A stretch of DNA of 64,000 bases from Ensifer sp. WSM1721. Lineage in GTDB: Bacteria > Pseudomonadota > Alphaproteobacteria > Rhizobiales > Rhizobiaceae. Under the pieces are notes generated by a model. It was not told the DNA's origin, made no database searches, and saw nothing but the letters and a program-made list of their open reading frames with translations. Below are positions 9,975 through 19,299 of the stretch, piece after piece. The stretch spans positions 2,170,001 to 2,234,000 of the forward strand of contig NZ_CP165782.1 in NCBI RefSeq assembly GCF_000513895.2, written 5' to 3'. The position numbers and the translations under genes were made by a program. The stretch's first letter is position 1. Every line of letters starts with the position of its first letter.

Positions 9975-10973
9975 ATGACCACCGCCGTCCTCTTTGACAA
10001 TGTTTCCCGCTACTTCGGCGCCGTGCGCGCCGTCGATCGCGTGAACCTCAAGATCGCCGAGGGCGAGTTCTTCGCGATGCTCGGCCCCTCCGGCTCGGGC
10101 AAGACGACCTGCCTCAGGCTGATGGCCGGCTTCGAACAGCCGACCGGGGGGCACATCGAGATCTTCGGCGAGACCGCCGAAGGCGTGCCGCCTTACCGGC
10201 GCAGCGTCAATACCGTCTTCCAGGACTATGCGCTCTTCCCTCACCTCTCCATCCTGGAGAACGTCGCCTACGGCCTGATGGTCAAGGGGATCGGGCGGGA
10301 GGAAAGGCGCAAGGGCGCCGAGGACGCGCTCGCCATGGTCAAGCTGCCGGGCTACGGCACGCGCCGGCCGGGCCAGCTTTCGGGCGGCCAGCGCCAACGC
10401 GTGGCGCTTGCCCGTGCGCTCGTCAACAAACCCAAGGTTCTGCTTCTCGACGAACCGCTCGGCGCGCTCGATCTGAAGCTCCGCGAACAGATGCAGGAGG
10501 AGCTGAAGAGCCTGCAGAGATCGCTCGGCATCACCTTCGTTTTCGTCACCCACGATCAGGGCGAAGCGCTGTCGATGGCCGACCGCGTCGCCGTTTTCAA
10601 CGAAGGCCGCATTCAGCAGCTCGGCAGCCCGGAGGAAGTCTACAATCGACCGAAGACCCGCTTCGTCGCCGATTTCGTCGGCTCGTCAAACGTGCTTTCG
10701 GCGGATCTCTGCCGGAAGCTGGGCCTGAAGGCGTCCTTCGCGAGCCTCCGGCCGGAGGCGGTCGCGATCGCGCCGCCGAGCGATGGTGCTCTCAGCCTCT
10801 CCGGCACCGTTGCCTCCCAGAGTTTCCTCGGCGCGACGAACCGCATCGTCATCGATGTCGAGGGCGCCCGCATTGCCGTGGCAAGCCCCGCGGCGCATGG
10901 CGTTCCGCCGATCGGCAGCCCGGTCACGATCAGCTTCGCCGGGCGCGACCTTCATCCGATGGAGGACGCATGA
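9975..10973 (+). CDS. Polyamine-type ABC transporter ATP-binding protein (PotA/YdcT-like)
   Basis: 332-residue ATPase with Walker A GPSGSGKTT, Q-loop VFQDYALFPH, signature LSGGQRQRVALARAL, Walker B VLLLDEPLGALD and H-loop FVTHDQ. The C-terminal 90 residues form the TOBE-type domain expected in PotA/MalK-like subunits. The ATG at 9975 starts the conserved protein; the upstream in-frame codons run through the RIME element and are not coding. Its last 4 nt overlap the first permease gene (ATGA). It energises the importer made by the neighbouring genes. Confidence 0.92.
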   Translation: MTTAVLFDNVSRYFGAVRAVDRVNLKIAEGEFFAMLGPSGSGKTTCLRLMAGFEQPTGGHIEIFGETAEGVPPYRRSVNTVFQDYALFPHLSILENVAYGLMVKGIGREERRKGAEDALAMVKLPGYGTRRPGQLSGGQRQRVALARALVNKPKVLLLDEPLGALDLKLREQMQEELKSLQRSLGITFVFVTHDQGEALSMADRVAVFNEGRIQQLGSPEEVYNRPKTRFVADFVGSSNVLSADLCRKLGLKASFASLRPEAVAIAPPSDGALSLSGTVASQSFLGATNRIVIDVEGARIAVASPAAHGVPPIGSPVTISFAGRDLHPMEDA

Positions 10974-11920
10974 GCGTCGTTGCCGAAAGCATCATCCTTC
11001 CGGAGCGCCGCAGCACCGCCGGCCGCCTTTCGGATTTCTTCTGGAGGCACCCGCATGTGCTCCTTGCCATCCTGCTCGGGCCGCCGCTGCTCTGGCTGGG
11101 AATCGTGTATCTCGGCTCCCTCTTCGCGCTGCTCTTGCAGAGCTTCTTCTCGATCGACGAATTCTCGGGGCTGATCAATTACGAGTTTACGCTCGCCACC
11201 TACCGGCAGCTCCTGACCGACGCCAATCTCGACATCATCCTGCGCACCGTCATCATGGCGGCGCTGGTGACGCTCGTCTCCGCCGTCATCGCCTTTCCGA
11301 TCGCCTATTACGCCGCCCGCTACGCGCGCGGAAAGTGGAAGGCGTTGTTCTATCTTGCGGTCATGCTGCCGCTCTGGTCGAGCTATCTCGTCAAGGTCTA
11401 TGCCTGGAAGCTGATCCTCGCCAAGGAGGGCATTCTCACCTGGTTTTTTGAGAAGCTGAACCTTCTCTGGCTGCTCGATGCCTGGCTCTCGCTTCCCCTC
11501 GTCGGCGGCAACTCTCTGTCGGTCAGCTACACGGGCACCTTCATCGTCTTCGTCTATGTCTGGATGCCCTTCATGATCCTGCCGATCCAGGCGGCACTGG
11601 AACGCGTGCCGGGCAATCTCATCGAGGCCTCATCGGACCTCGGCGGCACGCCCGCCCAGACCTTCCGCTACGTGCTTTTCCCGCTGGCGCTGCCGGGCAT
11701 CGTCGCCGGCTCGATCTTCACCTTCTCGCTGACGCTCGGCGACTACATCATCCCGCAGATCGTCGGCTCGTCGCGGCTCTTCATCGGCCAGGCCGTCTAT
11801 GCCCAGCAGGGCACCGCCGGCAACATTCCGCTCGCGGCCGCCTTCACGGTCGTGCCGATCGTCATCATGGGCGCCTATCTCTGGATGGCCAAACGCATGG
11901 GGGCCTTCGATGCGCTCTGA
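10970..11920 (+). CDS. Polyamine-type ABC transporter permease (PotB/YdcU-like)
   Basis: 316-residue inner-membrane permease. After a cytoplasmic N-terminus there are about six membrane helices, and the cytoplasmic loop with [19 protein letters not shown] is the EAA motif that docks on the ATPase. The protein starts in the stop of the ATPase gene and its end overlaps the next permease by 11 nt, so the four transporter genes look translationally coupled. It corresponds to YdcU in the E. coli gene order. Confidence 0.9.
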   Translation: MSVVAESIILPERRSTAGRLSDFFWRHPHVLLAILLGPPLLWLGIVYLGSLFALLLQSFFSIDEFSGLINYEFTLATYRQLLTDANLDIILRTVIMAALVTLVSAVIAFPIAYYAARYARGKWKALFYLAVMLPLWSSYLVKVYAWKLILAKEGILTWFFEKLNLLWLLDAWLSLPLVGGNSLSVSYTGTFIVFVYVWMPFMILPIQAALERVPGNLIEASSDLGGTPAQTFRYVLFPLALPGIVAGSIFTFSLTLGDYIIPQIVGSSRLFIGQAVYAQQGTAGNIPLAAAFTVVPIVIMGAYLWMAKRMGAFDAL

Positions 11921-12725
11921 GAAAGCGAACCGCGCGCCTCTCGGCCTGAAGATCGCTGCCGCCGGCGGCCTCGCCTTCATGCATCTGCCGATTCTCCTGA
12001 TCTTTCTCTACGCCTTCACGACGGAGGAGAAGAGCTATCAGTTCCCACCGCCGGGGCTGACGGCGCAATGGTTCGCCATAGCCTGGAGCCGGCCGGATGT
12101 CTGGGCGGCGCTGACGCTCTCGGTCAAGGTCGCCGCGATCGCGACCGCGGCCGCGCTCGTTCTTGGTACGCTCTGTGCCGCAGCGGTCAGCCAGACCCGC
12201 TTCTTCGGCCGCGAGACAGTCTCGCTGCTCGTGATCCTGCCGATTGCGCTGCCCGGCATCATCACCGGCATCGCGCTGCGGTCCGCCTTCTCGATGGCGG
12301 ACATCCCGTTCTCGTTCTGGACGATCGTGCTCGGCCACGCGACCTTTTGCATCGTCGTCGTCTACAACAATGCGGTCGCGCGCTTCCGCCGGATTTCCGG
12401 CTCGCTGATTGAGGCCTCGATGGACCTCGGCGCCGATGGCTTCCAGACCTTCCGCTACGTGATCCTGCCGAATATCGGCACGGCGCTGCTTGCCGGCGGC
12501 ATGCTCGCCTTCGCCCTTTCCTTCGACGAGGTCATCGTTACGACCTTCACCGCCGGCCAGCAATCGACGCTGCCGATCTGGATGCTCGAAGAACTGATCC
12601 GTCCGCGCCAGCGCCCGGTGACCAATGTCGTCGCCATGGTCGTCGTCATCGTCACCTTCCTGCCGATCCTCGGCGCCTATTACCTCACCCGCGACGGCGA
12701 CCAGATCGCCGGAGCCGGCAAATGA
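11910..12725 (+). CDS. Polyamine-type ABC transporter permease (PotC/YdcV-like)
   Basis: 271-residue permease with about six membrane helices and the EAA-type loop [19 protein letters not shown]. The start at 11910 overlaps the end of the preceding permease gene; in-frame codons before it belong to the shadow of that gene. It would form the heterodimeric channel with the PotB-like protein. The aldehyde dehydrogenase gene follows after 25 bp on the same strand. Confidence 0.9.
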   Translation: MRSEKANRAPLGLKIAAAGGLAFMHLPILLIFLYAFTTEEKSYQFPPPGLTAQWFAIAWSRPDVWAALTLSVKVAAIATAAALVLGTLCAAAVSQTRFFGRETVSLLVILPIALPGIITGIALRSAFSMADIPFSFWTIVLGHATFCIVVVYNNAVARFRRISGSLIEASMDLGADGFQTFRYVILPNIGTALLAGGMLAFALSFDEVIVTTFTAGQQSTLPIWMLEELIRPRQRPVTNVVAMVVVIVTFLPILGAYYLTRDGDQIAGAGK

Positions 12726-12750
12726 TTTCGCACTTGAAGGGAGAACAGAC

Positions 12751-14178
12751 ATGGACACCCAACTCTTGATCGGATCGCGCTTCGAGGCCGGAACCGAGGC
12801 GGAGGAGAACATCCTGAACCCGAGGACGGGCGCCAAGATCGTCGATCTCGCCGAGGCCTCCCATGCGCAGATCGACGCCGCCGTCGATGCCGCCGAGCGG
12901 GCCTTCGTCACATGGTCGCAGACGACACCTGCCGAACGCTCCAATGCCCTTTTGAAGATCGCCGACGCGATCGAGAAGAACGCGGACGACTTCGCCGCGT
13001 TGGAAGCACTGAACTGCGGCAAGCCGATCAACGCCGTGAAGAACGACGAATTGCCGGCGATCATCGACTGCTGGCGATTCTTTGCCGGTGCGGTGCGCAA
13101 CCTGCATGGGCCGACCGCGGGCGAATATCTGCCCGGCCACACCTCGATGATCCGCCGCGATCCGATCGGCGTCGTCGGCTCCATCGCGCCCTGGAACTAT
13201 CCTTTGATGATGATGGCCTGGAAACTCGCACCGGCGATCGGCGGCGGCAACACCGTCGTCTTCAAGCCCTCCGAACAGACGCCGCTGACGGCATTGAAGC
13301 TCGCGCGCCTCCTGGCCGACATCCTTCCTGAAGGCGTTGTCAACGTCATTGCCGGCCGCGGCGAAACCGTGGGCAATACGCTGATCAACCATCCGAAGGT
13401 CGGTATGGTCTCGATCACCGGCGACATCGCCACCGGCAAGAAGGTGCTCACCGCCGCCGCCAAGACGGTGAAGCGCACCCATCTCGAACTCGGCGGCAAG
13501 GCCCCCGTGATCGTCTATGACGACGCCGATCTCGAGGCGGTCGTCAACGGCATCCGCACCTTCGGCTACTACAATGCCGGTCAGGACTGCACCGCTGCGT
13601 GCCGCGTCTATGCCGAGGCCGGCATCTACGAGAAGCTCGTCGCCGACCTGACATCCGCCGTTGCAACGATCCGCTATAATCTGGAGGACGATACGGAAAA
13701 CGAGATCGGCCCGCTGATCTCCAAGCGCCAGCGCGATCGGGTCGCAAGTTTCGTCGAGAGGGCCGCCGACCAGAAGCACATCGAGATCACCACCGGTGGC
13801 CGCACCGGCAGCGAGTACGGCTTCTTCTTCCAGCCGACGGTCGTCGCCGGCGCGACACAGGAGGACGAGATCGTCCGTCGCGAAGTCTTCGGCCCGGTCG
13901 TCTCCGTCACCCGCTTCACCGGGAAGGACGATGTCGTCGCCTGGGCCAACGACAGCGACTACGGCCTCGCCTCTTCCGTCTGGACCAAGGACATCAGCAA
14001 GGCGATGAAAGCGGCCTCGCGCCTCCAATACGGCTGCACCTGGATCAACACTCACTTCATGCTGACCAACGAGATGCCGCATGGCGGCGTCAAGCAGTCG
14101 GGCTATGGCAAGGACATGTCCGTCTATGCGCTCGAGGATTACACCGCCGTCCGCCACATCATGATCAATCACGGCTGA
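12751..14178 (+). CDS. patD: Gamma-aminobutyraldehyde dehydrogenase-like aldehyde dehydrogenase
   Basis: 475-residue NAD(P)-dependent aldehyde dehydrogenase. It shows the cofactor segment [16 protein letters not shown], the catalytic Glu in LELGGKAP and the catalytic Cys in [17 protein letters not shown] precedes the ATG at 12751. It lies directly downstream of a YdcSTUV-like importer, the same arrangement as E. coli ydcSTUV-patD, where the enzyme oxidises 4-aminobutanal from putrescine to GABA. The close relatives betaine-aldehyde dehydrogenases cannot be excluded by motif alone, so the symbol rests on gene order. A strong terminator follows. Confidence 0.8.
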   Translation: MDTQLLIGSRFEAGTEAEENILNPRTGAKIVDLAEASHAQIDAAVDAAERAFVTWSQTTPAERSNALLKIADAIEKNADDFAALEALNCGKPINAVKNDELPAIIDCWRFFAGAVRNLHGPTAGEYLPGHTSMIRRDPIGVVGSIAPWNYPLMMMAWKLAPAIGGGNTVVFKPSEQTPLTALKLARLLADILPEGVVNVIAGRGETVGNTLINHPKVGMVSITGDIATGKKVLTAAAKTVKRTHLELGGKAPVIVYDDADLEAVVNGIRTFGYYNAGQDCTAACRVYAEAGIYEKLVADLTSAVATIRYNLEDDTENEIGPLISKRQRDRVASFVERAADQKHIEITTGGRTGSEYGFFFQPTVVAGATQEDEIVRREVFGPVVSVTRFTGKDDVVAWANDSDYGLASSVWTKDISKAMKAASRLQYGCTWINTHFMLTNEMPHGGVKQSGYGKDMSVYALEDYTAVRHIMINHG

Positions 14179-14243
14179 CGATCAGGCGACGGCCGTCGTC
14201 CCGCCGCCGACCTGCTCCCGCACCCGGGGAGAATTTTTTCTTT

Positions 14244-14284
14244 GCCCTCCGATCGTTAGACGACGATCGGAGGGCCTTTCTTTT
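14244..14284 (+). terminator. Rho-independent terminator after the polyamine/ALDH operon
   Basis: A perfect 13-bp stem (GCCCTCCGATCGT with ACGATCGGAGGGC) and a 6-nt loop TAGACG are followed by a pyrimidine-rich CTTTCTTTT tract. It lies 66 bp after the dehydrogenase stop codon and insulates the iron-regulated gene downstream. Confidence 0.88.
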
Positions 14285-14338
14285 CGCCTTCCCGCCATCG
14301 CCCAAAGCTGTTGCATGTTTCCCACAAATCCAGAAACA

Positions 14339-14353
14339 TGACTCTAAAAGTCA
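14339..14353. promoter_or_regulatory. Iron-responsive operator, RirA-type box 1 (TGA-N9-TCA)
   Basis: TGACTCTAAAAGTCA fits the TGA-N9-TCA iron-responsive operator recognised by RirA in rhizobia, and is embedded in a longer perfect palindrome with arms CATGACT and AGTCATG. It lies about 84 bp before the fhuA start, just upstream of the likely -35 element. Confidence 0.75.
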
Positions 14354-14362
14354 TGAAAATAA

Positions 14363-14391
14363 CTTGCACCCGTTAAAATCATGAGTGAATA
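14363..14391 (+). promoter_or_regulatory. Candidate promoter of the fhuAFP operon
   Basis: CTTGCA (14363-14368) and TGAATA (14386-14391) are separated by 17 bp, a reasonable match to the rhizobial housekeeping pattern CTTGAC-N17-CTATAT. The second iron box overlaps the -10 hexamer, as expected for repression when iron is plentiful. Confidence 0.5.
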
Positions 14392-14396
14392 GCTCA
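14382..14396. promoter_or_regulatory. Iron-responsive operator, RirA-type box 2 (TGA-N9-TCA)
   Basis: TGAGTGAATAGCTCA is a second TGA-N9-TCA match with palindromic arms ATGAG and CTCAT, 28 bp downstream of the first box end and about 40 bp before the fhuA start. Two boxes around one promoter make RirA-mediated iron repression of this operon likely. Confidence 0.75.
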
Positions 14397-14436
14397 TCTA
14401 TTAAAATTTCGCTTATCGATCAGAAAGTTGCATAGC

Positions 14437-16614
14437 ATGCCCCGCGGAAAGCCCCTCCTCCTAACCTTCATCCGCTCCGCCCTCGCAGGAACATCGGCCC
14501 TCGCGTTGGTCGCCACCGCGCACGCGCAGGAGGCGGATCAGCAGACCGCCACCAGCGGCGATTCCACCACGCTCGAAACGCTGGTCGTCAGCGGCGGCAG
14601 CGGCGGTGTTATCACGGCGGAGGGCTATGTCGGCATCAGCAGCGCCACCGGTGCAAAAATCGACACGCCCTTCCTGGAGACGCCGCAGTCGATCTCGACG
14701 ATGACGGAACAGCAGTTGAAGGACCGCAATCCGCAGACACTGCTCGATGCGCTCGCCTATACGCCGGGAACGCGCGTCGGCGCCTACGGCTTCGATCCCC
14801 GCTTCGATGCATTCTTCGTGCGCGGCTTCGATGTGACCTACACTGGCGTTTTCCGCGACAATCTTCGTCAACCGGCCGCCGTCGACTCGATCTTCAAGAA
14901 CGAGCCCTATGGACTCGAAGGTGTCTCGATCCTACGCGGCCCCTCCTCCGCCCTTTACGGCGCAACCGGTGCCGGCGGCCTCTACAATCTCATCACCAAG
15001 CGTCCGATAGAAGAAACGCTAAGAGAGGTGCAGGTCCAATATGGGAGTCACGACCGCTACCAGGGCCAGTTCGACTTCTCGGGACCGGTCAACGAGACCG
15101 ATCCCTTCTATTACCGCCTGACCGGTTTGCTGCGCGATGCTGACACGGAGCAGGTCGGCGTCCCCGACGACCGCGCCTATATCGCTCCCGCCTTCACCTG
15201 GAAGCCCGACGAAGACACCAAGCTGACCATCCTCGGAGAATATTCACGCACCAAGACCGGGGGTTCGGCTACCTACTACAACGACCCTGCCACCGGTAAG
15301 GTGACTGATATCTTCGTCGGCAACCCTGACTTCAACGACTCGGTACAGAAGCAGGCGCGTATCGGCTATGAATTCGAGCATCGGCTCAACGATACGTTTG
15401 TCTTCCGCCAGAATGCGCGAGCGTCTACCCTGAACATCAACGCCGATTGGGCATACGCCTATGGGCCGAACGACAGTGATCCGACGTTGCTCGACAGCAT
15501 CGCCGGTACATACGACGAGCGGTTGACGGTGTTCGTCATCGATAACCAGCTGGAAACCAAGTTTGACACGGGGGCAATCGAGCATACCCTACTTGCTGGC
15601 ATCGACTACACGAAGCTGGATTTCCGAGGGCTTGACGGGCGGGGCGTGTCGCCGCCGCTCGACACAACAAATCCGACACAAGGTCGCCCGGTCGGCCACA
15701 TCGATTTCGACACCCGTACAATTCAGGATCAGTGGCAGCTCGGTACCTATCTGCAAGACCAGATCCGCTACGACGCCTGGACATTGACGGTGGGCGGTCG
15801 CTACGACTGGGTCTCGACCGACACGGATACGAGAGATCTCGCCACTGACTCGCTCACGACGATCTCGCAAAGCGACAAAGAGTTCTCTGGCCGTGTAGGG
15901 CTCACATACCAGACCGACCTTGGGTTTGCCCCCTATATCAGCTACTCCACTGCGTTCATGCCTAACGCCGGTCTCAACACGGAGACGAACCAACCTTTCA
16001 AGCCGACCGAAAGCGAGCAGGAAGAAATCGGCGTCAAGTACCTGCTGCCAAACAGCAACACGCTCATCACGGCCGCTCTTTTCAACATCGATCAGAAGAA
16101 CGGTCTCTATCTCGAAGCTTTCGGTGGCGGCAGCATTCAGGTTCAACGCGGTAAACTGCGTTCGCGTGGTTTCGAGATCGAAGCGAATACCAGCCTCGAC
16201 AACGGCCTCTCTCTAGTAGCTTCTTATGCCTACACCGATGTGAAGATCATCCAAGGGCCTGCCGGGACGGTCGGAAACTATGTCTCTTCCGCCCCACGGC
16301 ACATGGCGTCGGTCTGGGCCCACTACACACTGCCGGAAGATGCTCCAGGGGCGGGGTTCAGCATAGGCGGTGGGGCGCGCTTTATTGGCTCCAGCTACGG
16401 CAATGACCAGAACACCATCAAAAACAGTTCGCGTGTTCTGTTCGATGCTTCCGTTGGCTATGACTTTGCAGCGATCGACAAGAAGTATGAGGGACTGCAA
16501 CTGCAGGTAAATGCCACCAATCTCTTCGATCGCCGCGAAGCCGTGTGCACTGCCGGGTACTGCCATCGCGACCAGGGCCGTACCGTAATCGGCTCGCTGC
16601 GTTACAACTGGTGA
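14437..16614 (+). CDS. fhuA: TonB-dependent hydroxamate-siderophore receptor
   Basis: 725-residue outer-membrane receptor. The signal peptide (about 34 residues, ending AHAQ) is followed by a TonB-box-like segment near ETLVVSGG, the plug domain with QSISTMTEQQL, LLDALAYTPG and the RGPSSALYGATGAGGLYN motif, and a 22-strand-type barrel that ends in aromatic RYNW. The ATG at 14437 is preferred over an in-frame TTG at 14428. The next two genes encode an FhuF reductase and a siderophore-binding protein, so it most likely takes up ferrichrome or ferrioxamine-type chelates. In S. meliloti the matching gene set is fhuA1-fhuF-fhuP; the symbol rests on this synteny. Two iron boxes precede it. Confidence 0.85.
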   Translation: MPRGKPLLLTFIRSALAGTSALALVATAHAQEADQQTATSGDSTTLETLVVSGGSGGVITAEGYVGISSATGAKIDTPFLETPQSISTMTEQQLKDRNPQTLLDALAYTPGTRVGAYGFDPRFDAFFVRGFDVTYTGVFRDNLRQPAAVDSIFKNEPYGLEGVSILRGPSSALYGATGAGGLYNLITKRPIEETLREVQVQYGSHDRYQGQFDFSGPVNETDPFYYRLTGLLRDADTEQVGVPDDRAYIAPAFTWKPDEDTKLTILGEYSRTKTGGSATYYNDPATGKVTDIFVGNPDFNDSVQKQARIGYEFEHRLNDTFVFRQNARASTLNINADWAYAYGPNDSDPTLLDSIAGTYDERLTVFVIDNQLETKFDTGAIEHTLLAGIDYTKLDFRGLDGRGVSPPLDTTNPTQGRPVGHIDFDTRTIQDQWQLGTYLQDQIRYDAWTLTVGGRYDWVSTDTDTRDLATDSLTTISQSDKEFSGRVGLTYQTDLGFAPYISYSTAFMPNAGLNTETNQPFKPTESEQEEIGVKYLLPNSNTLITAALFNIDQKNGLYLEAFGGGSIQVQRGKLRSRGFEIEANTSLDNGLSLVASYAYTDVKIIQGPAGTVGNYVSSAPRHMASVWAHYTLPEDAPGAGFSIGGGARFIGSSYGNDQNTIKNSSRVLFDASVGYDFAAIDKKYEGLQLQVNATNLFDRREAVCTAGYCHRDQGRTVIGSLRYNW

Positions 16615-16618
16615 GGCC

Positions 16619-17374
16619 ATGACGACGGCCGGGCGCGAAAGCATGGTGCATGTCGGCGGGCCGACGCCCCTGTCGGCCGCCTTTGCCGGCCCGCATGCCT
16701 GGTGCAACGAGAAAATGGTGCTGTCGGCGGACCTTGCCGACGGCATTCCGCTGCCCGAGTTCTTCGCCTCAGGCGCCTTCGACCGGGCCCTTTCCCTCTA
16801 TGCCGAGACGTCCGGCGGCAGCGATCGTCGCGCCGTCGCCTCCATGTGGTCGCTCTTTTATTTCTCCGCTCTGACCATTCCCTATGTGGTTGCCCGGGTG
16901 CTGGACCATCAGGCACTCCCCGTCATGTTCGAGGACATGACGGTGGCCCTCTCCGCTGATGGGCTTCCCCGCGCTTTCGGAGTCGCGACAGCCGGTGAAT
17001 GGCGGGACGGCGCAGGCGAGATTTTCGCGGTGATCGGCTCACTCATGGAGGAGCACCTTTCCAGAGTGGTGCCCTATCTCAAGGCGACTGGCGGAATATC
17101 GCCCAAGCTCGCCTGGAACAATGCCGCCGTTTATATCGACTACGCGCTCCGCACAGCCGGAACCGAACCCTTGAATGAGCAGGCGGATGCCATGGTCGGC
17201 TGTCGCGTAATGCCCAATGGCGCGCCCAACCCGTTCTTCGATTGCCTGCGGCAGGAAGAGGAGGCGGACGGAACGCGCGTCTGTCGGCGCAAGATCTGCT
17301 GTCTCAGATATCTCCTCCCCGGGGTCCCGAGCTGCGGCAGCCTGTGCGCCCTTCCCAGCCAAAGGAACCAATAG
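16619..17374 (+). CDS. fhuF: Ferric-siderophore reductase FhuF
   Basis: 251-residue cytosolic protein of the FhuF family, which releases iron from imported ferri-hydroxamates by reduction through a [2Fe-2S] cluster held by four C-terminal cysteines. Here they are CC-x10-C-x3-C (ICCLRYLLPGVPSCGSLC), one residue wider in the last gap than the x2 spacing of E. coli FhuF. The rest aligns in style with the family (TPLSAAFAGPHAWCNE, then FYFSALTIPYVVARVL). It starts 4 nt after the receptor gene and is followed at once by the binding-protein gene, so the three are one operon. The altered spacing is visible in the codons and is not a frame slip. Confidence 0.82.
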   Translation: MTTAGRESMVHVGGPTPLSAAFAGPHAWCNEKMVLSADLADGIPLPEFFASGAFDRALSLYAETSGGSDRRAVASMWSLFYFSALTIPYVVARVLDHQALPVMFEDMTVALSADGLPRAFGVATAGEWRDGAGEIFAVIGSLMEEHLSRVVPYLKATGGISPKLAWNNAAVYIDYALRTAGTEPLNEQADAMVGCRVMPNGAPNPFFDCLRQEEEADGTRVCRRKICCLRYLLPGVPSCGSLCALPSQRNQ

Positions 17375-17375
17375 T

Positions 17376-18506
17376 TTGCTTCGCCTGCTCCTTATGCTTA
17401 TCCGCGCCGGCGCGCTTCTGCTCGCGCTCCTTCTCTCCCTCACCGTTCGAGCGGAGACGCAATGGCCGCTGACGATCACCGACGCGGTCGGCCGGGAGGT
17501 CACGATCCCCGCGAGACCAAAGGCCGTGCTGCTGGGCAGCGGTTTCAATCTCGTGGCGCTCTCGCTCATCCATCCCGATCCGGTCAGCCTGCTCGCCGGC
17601 TGGTCCGGCGACATGAAGAACGACAATCCGGAAATCTACAAAAGCTTCGTGCGCAAGTTCCCGAGGCTCGGCGAGCTGCCGCTGATCGACGACGGCAGCG
17701 GGCCCGGCCTCTCCTTCGAGACGATCCTGACGCTCAAGGCCGACCTTGCGGTTCTCGCCAATTGGCAGGCCGACACCGAGGCCGGCCAGCGCGCTATCGA
17801 ATACCTCGAAAGCACCGGCGTTCCGGTCGTCGTCGTCGATTTCAACAACGAGCCGCTCAAGAACACGCCCGACAACATGCGCCTCCTCGGCAAGATCTTT
17901 GAAAGAGAAGAGCAGGCCGAGGACTTCGCCCGCTTCTACGAAGAGCGCCTCGCCCGTATTCGCGACCGCGTCGCAAAGCATCCGGAACCTAGCCCGAAGG
18001 TCCTCATGGACGCCTTCCCTGCGGCGGATCGCTGCTGCTGGGCCTATGGCGTCGGCGGCCTCGGCGAATTCATCGGCGTTGCCGGCGGCCGCAACATCGC
18101 CGAGGGCAAATTGCCGCGGCCCGGCGGCATGATGAATGCGGAAGCGGTGATGGCCGAAAACCCTGACGTCTACATCGCCACCTCGTCGCCCGGCGGGAAA
18201 TACAGCGGTTTCTCGATCGGCCCGGGGGTTGCTCCCCAAGAGGCGGAGCGGACATTGGCGGAAGCTGTCGACAAGCCGGTAATGGCAAGCATCGCCGCCG
18301 TGCGCAATGGACGGGTGCACGGCCTCTGGAACTTCTTCAACGCCATTCCGCTCAACATCGTCGCGGCCGAGGCCTTCGCCACTTGGCTGCGGCCGGACCT
18401 TTTCCCCGACATCGATCCAGCGGCGACGCTCGCGGAGATCAACCGGCGCTTCGCCGCCGTTCCTTTCGAGGGCAGCTACTGGATCAGCCTGAAGGCACCG
18501 AAATGA
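17376..18506 (+). CDS. fhuP: Periplasmic ferri-siderophore binding protein
   Basis: 376-residue FecB/FhuD-type binding protein with an N-terminal signal sequence (hydrophobic run RAGALLLALLLSLTVRAET) and the family opening ITDAVGREVTIPARPKAV. AAAGGA lies about 10 nt before the TTG at 17376, one base past the fhuF stop; an ATG at 17394 is the alternative start and lacks such a site. It would carry ferri-hydroxamates across the periplasm. No permease or ATPase follows; in S. meliloti FhuP is known to use the HmuUV haem permease, and the same may hold here. Confidence 0.82.
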   Translation: MLRLLLMLIRAGALLLALLLSLTVRAETQWPLTITDAVGREVTIPARPKAVLLGSGFNLVALSLIHPDPVSLLAGWSGDMKNDNPEIYKSFVRKFPRLGELPLIDDGSGPGLSFETILTLKADLAVLANWQADTEAGQRAIEYLESTGVPVVVVDFNNEPLKNTPDNMRLLGKIFEREEQAEDFARFYEERLARIRDRVAKHPEPSPKVLMDAFPAADRCCWAYGVGGLGEFIGVAGGRNIAEGKLPRPGGMMNAEAVMAENPDVYIATSSPGGKYSGFSIGPGVAPQEAERTLAEAVDKPVMASIAAVRNGRVHGLWNFFNAIPLNIVAAEAFATWLRPDLFPDIDPAATLAEINRRFAAVPFEGSYWISLKAPK

Positions 18507-18617
18507 TGTGGGCTGCGGCGGCGCGAGGATGCGACGTAGGCCCCACCCGAAAGCGGCCGCCCCACTCCATTGCCAGTTGCTCACCACCCTATATAAGACT
18601 CCGACAGGAGGACTTTG

Positions 18618-19139
18618 ATGCTGTGGCTGGTTGCGTTACCTCTGGGCGTGGCGCTCGTATATCTGGCGGCGCGCTACGGCCGATTTCGCAGTTGGCTGGA
18701 GCCGGTTCTGTCGATCGCCGTCGCCCTGGCGCTCACCGCCGCCTTCCTGGTCTGGCTGAGCGAAGGCACCCCCGAACAGCCTCCGGCGCCCGCTCCGACT
18801 CCGGCCGCGACCGGTCTCGCGGTTTCCGATATCCTGCTCGAGAACATGAGTTTCGAGCCTAACCAGTCGCGGCGCAGCTACCGCGTTCGCGGCACCGTCG
18901 CCAACACATCCGACGTGGCACTCGAGTATTTCCGGCTGACCGTCACGCTCGAGGATTGCCCGCAAGGCACCTGCAGGCGGATCGGCGACGACACTGCTCT
19001 CATTCTCGTACGTGTGCCCGGTGGCCAGAGCCGCCCGTTCGAGACGTTTCTCACCTTTCCTTTTAGGCTCGATGAGCCGCCAACAGCCCCGAAGTGGAGC
19101 TACAGGGTGAGCGCGGTTAGAGGTGCGGCCGGCCGTTGA
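18618..19139 (+). CDS. Membrane-anchored protein of unknown function
   Basis: 173 residues. Two hydrophobic segments lie near the N-terminus (about 1-17 and 27-49), then a Pro/Ala-rich linker, then a soluble domain that starts AVSDILLENMSFEPNQ and looks like a small beta-sandwich (SRRSYRVRGTVANTSDVAL). This is reminiscent of FxLYD or DUF2393-like domains, but I cannot assign it. AGGAGG sits 6 nt before the ATG at 18618, so the site decides the start. It lies 111 bp after fhuP on the same strand and is not obviously iron-related. Confidence 0.7.
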   Translation: MLWLVALPLGVALVYLAARYGRFRSWLEPVLSIAVALALTAAFLVWLSEGTPEQPPAPAPTPAATGLAVSDILLENMSFEPNQSRRSYRVRGTVANTSDVALEYFRLTVTLEDCPQGTCRRIGDDTALILVRVPGGQSRPFETFLTFPFRLDEPPTAPKWSYRVSAVRGAAGR

Positions 19140-19160
19140 ATTGGGCGCCTGCAGCAGTGC

Positions 19161-19275
19161 CCTTCATCCGTCTGCCGGCGCCTTCTCCCAATTTGATGGG
19201 GAGAAGGGACTCGCGGCGCACTCCCCGCTTACGAGGAGGGCTAGTCCTCGGGTTAAACCCGAGGAGAGGGGCGGA
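19161..19275. repeat. RIME-like palindromic intergenic repeat
   Basis: This stretch contains CCTTCTCCCAATTTGATGGG, GAGAAGG and a second hairpin CCTCGGGTTAAACCCGAGG with the CTTCATCCG end motif, a composition typical of rhizobial RIME elements. The hairpin block CTCGGGTT-AACCCGAG also occurs in the copy near 26.8 kb. It lies between two convergent genes, where it may act as a bidirectional transcript end. Confidence 0.75.
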
Positions 19276-19299
19276 TCGCGGACGGCGCAGGGAACGGCC

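Noticed and set aside
11865..13184. 439-codon open frame on the minus strand
   Set aside because: Crosses the permease and dehydrogenase genes in antisense; composition is Arg/Asp-rich shadow type.
12685..14172. 495-codon open frame on the minus strand
   Set aside because: Antisense shadow of the aldehyde dehydrogenase gene, with no recognisable domain.
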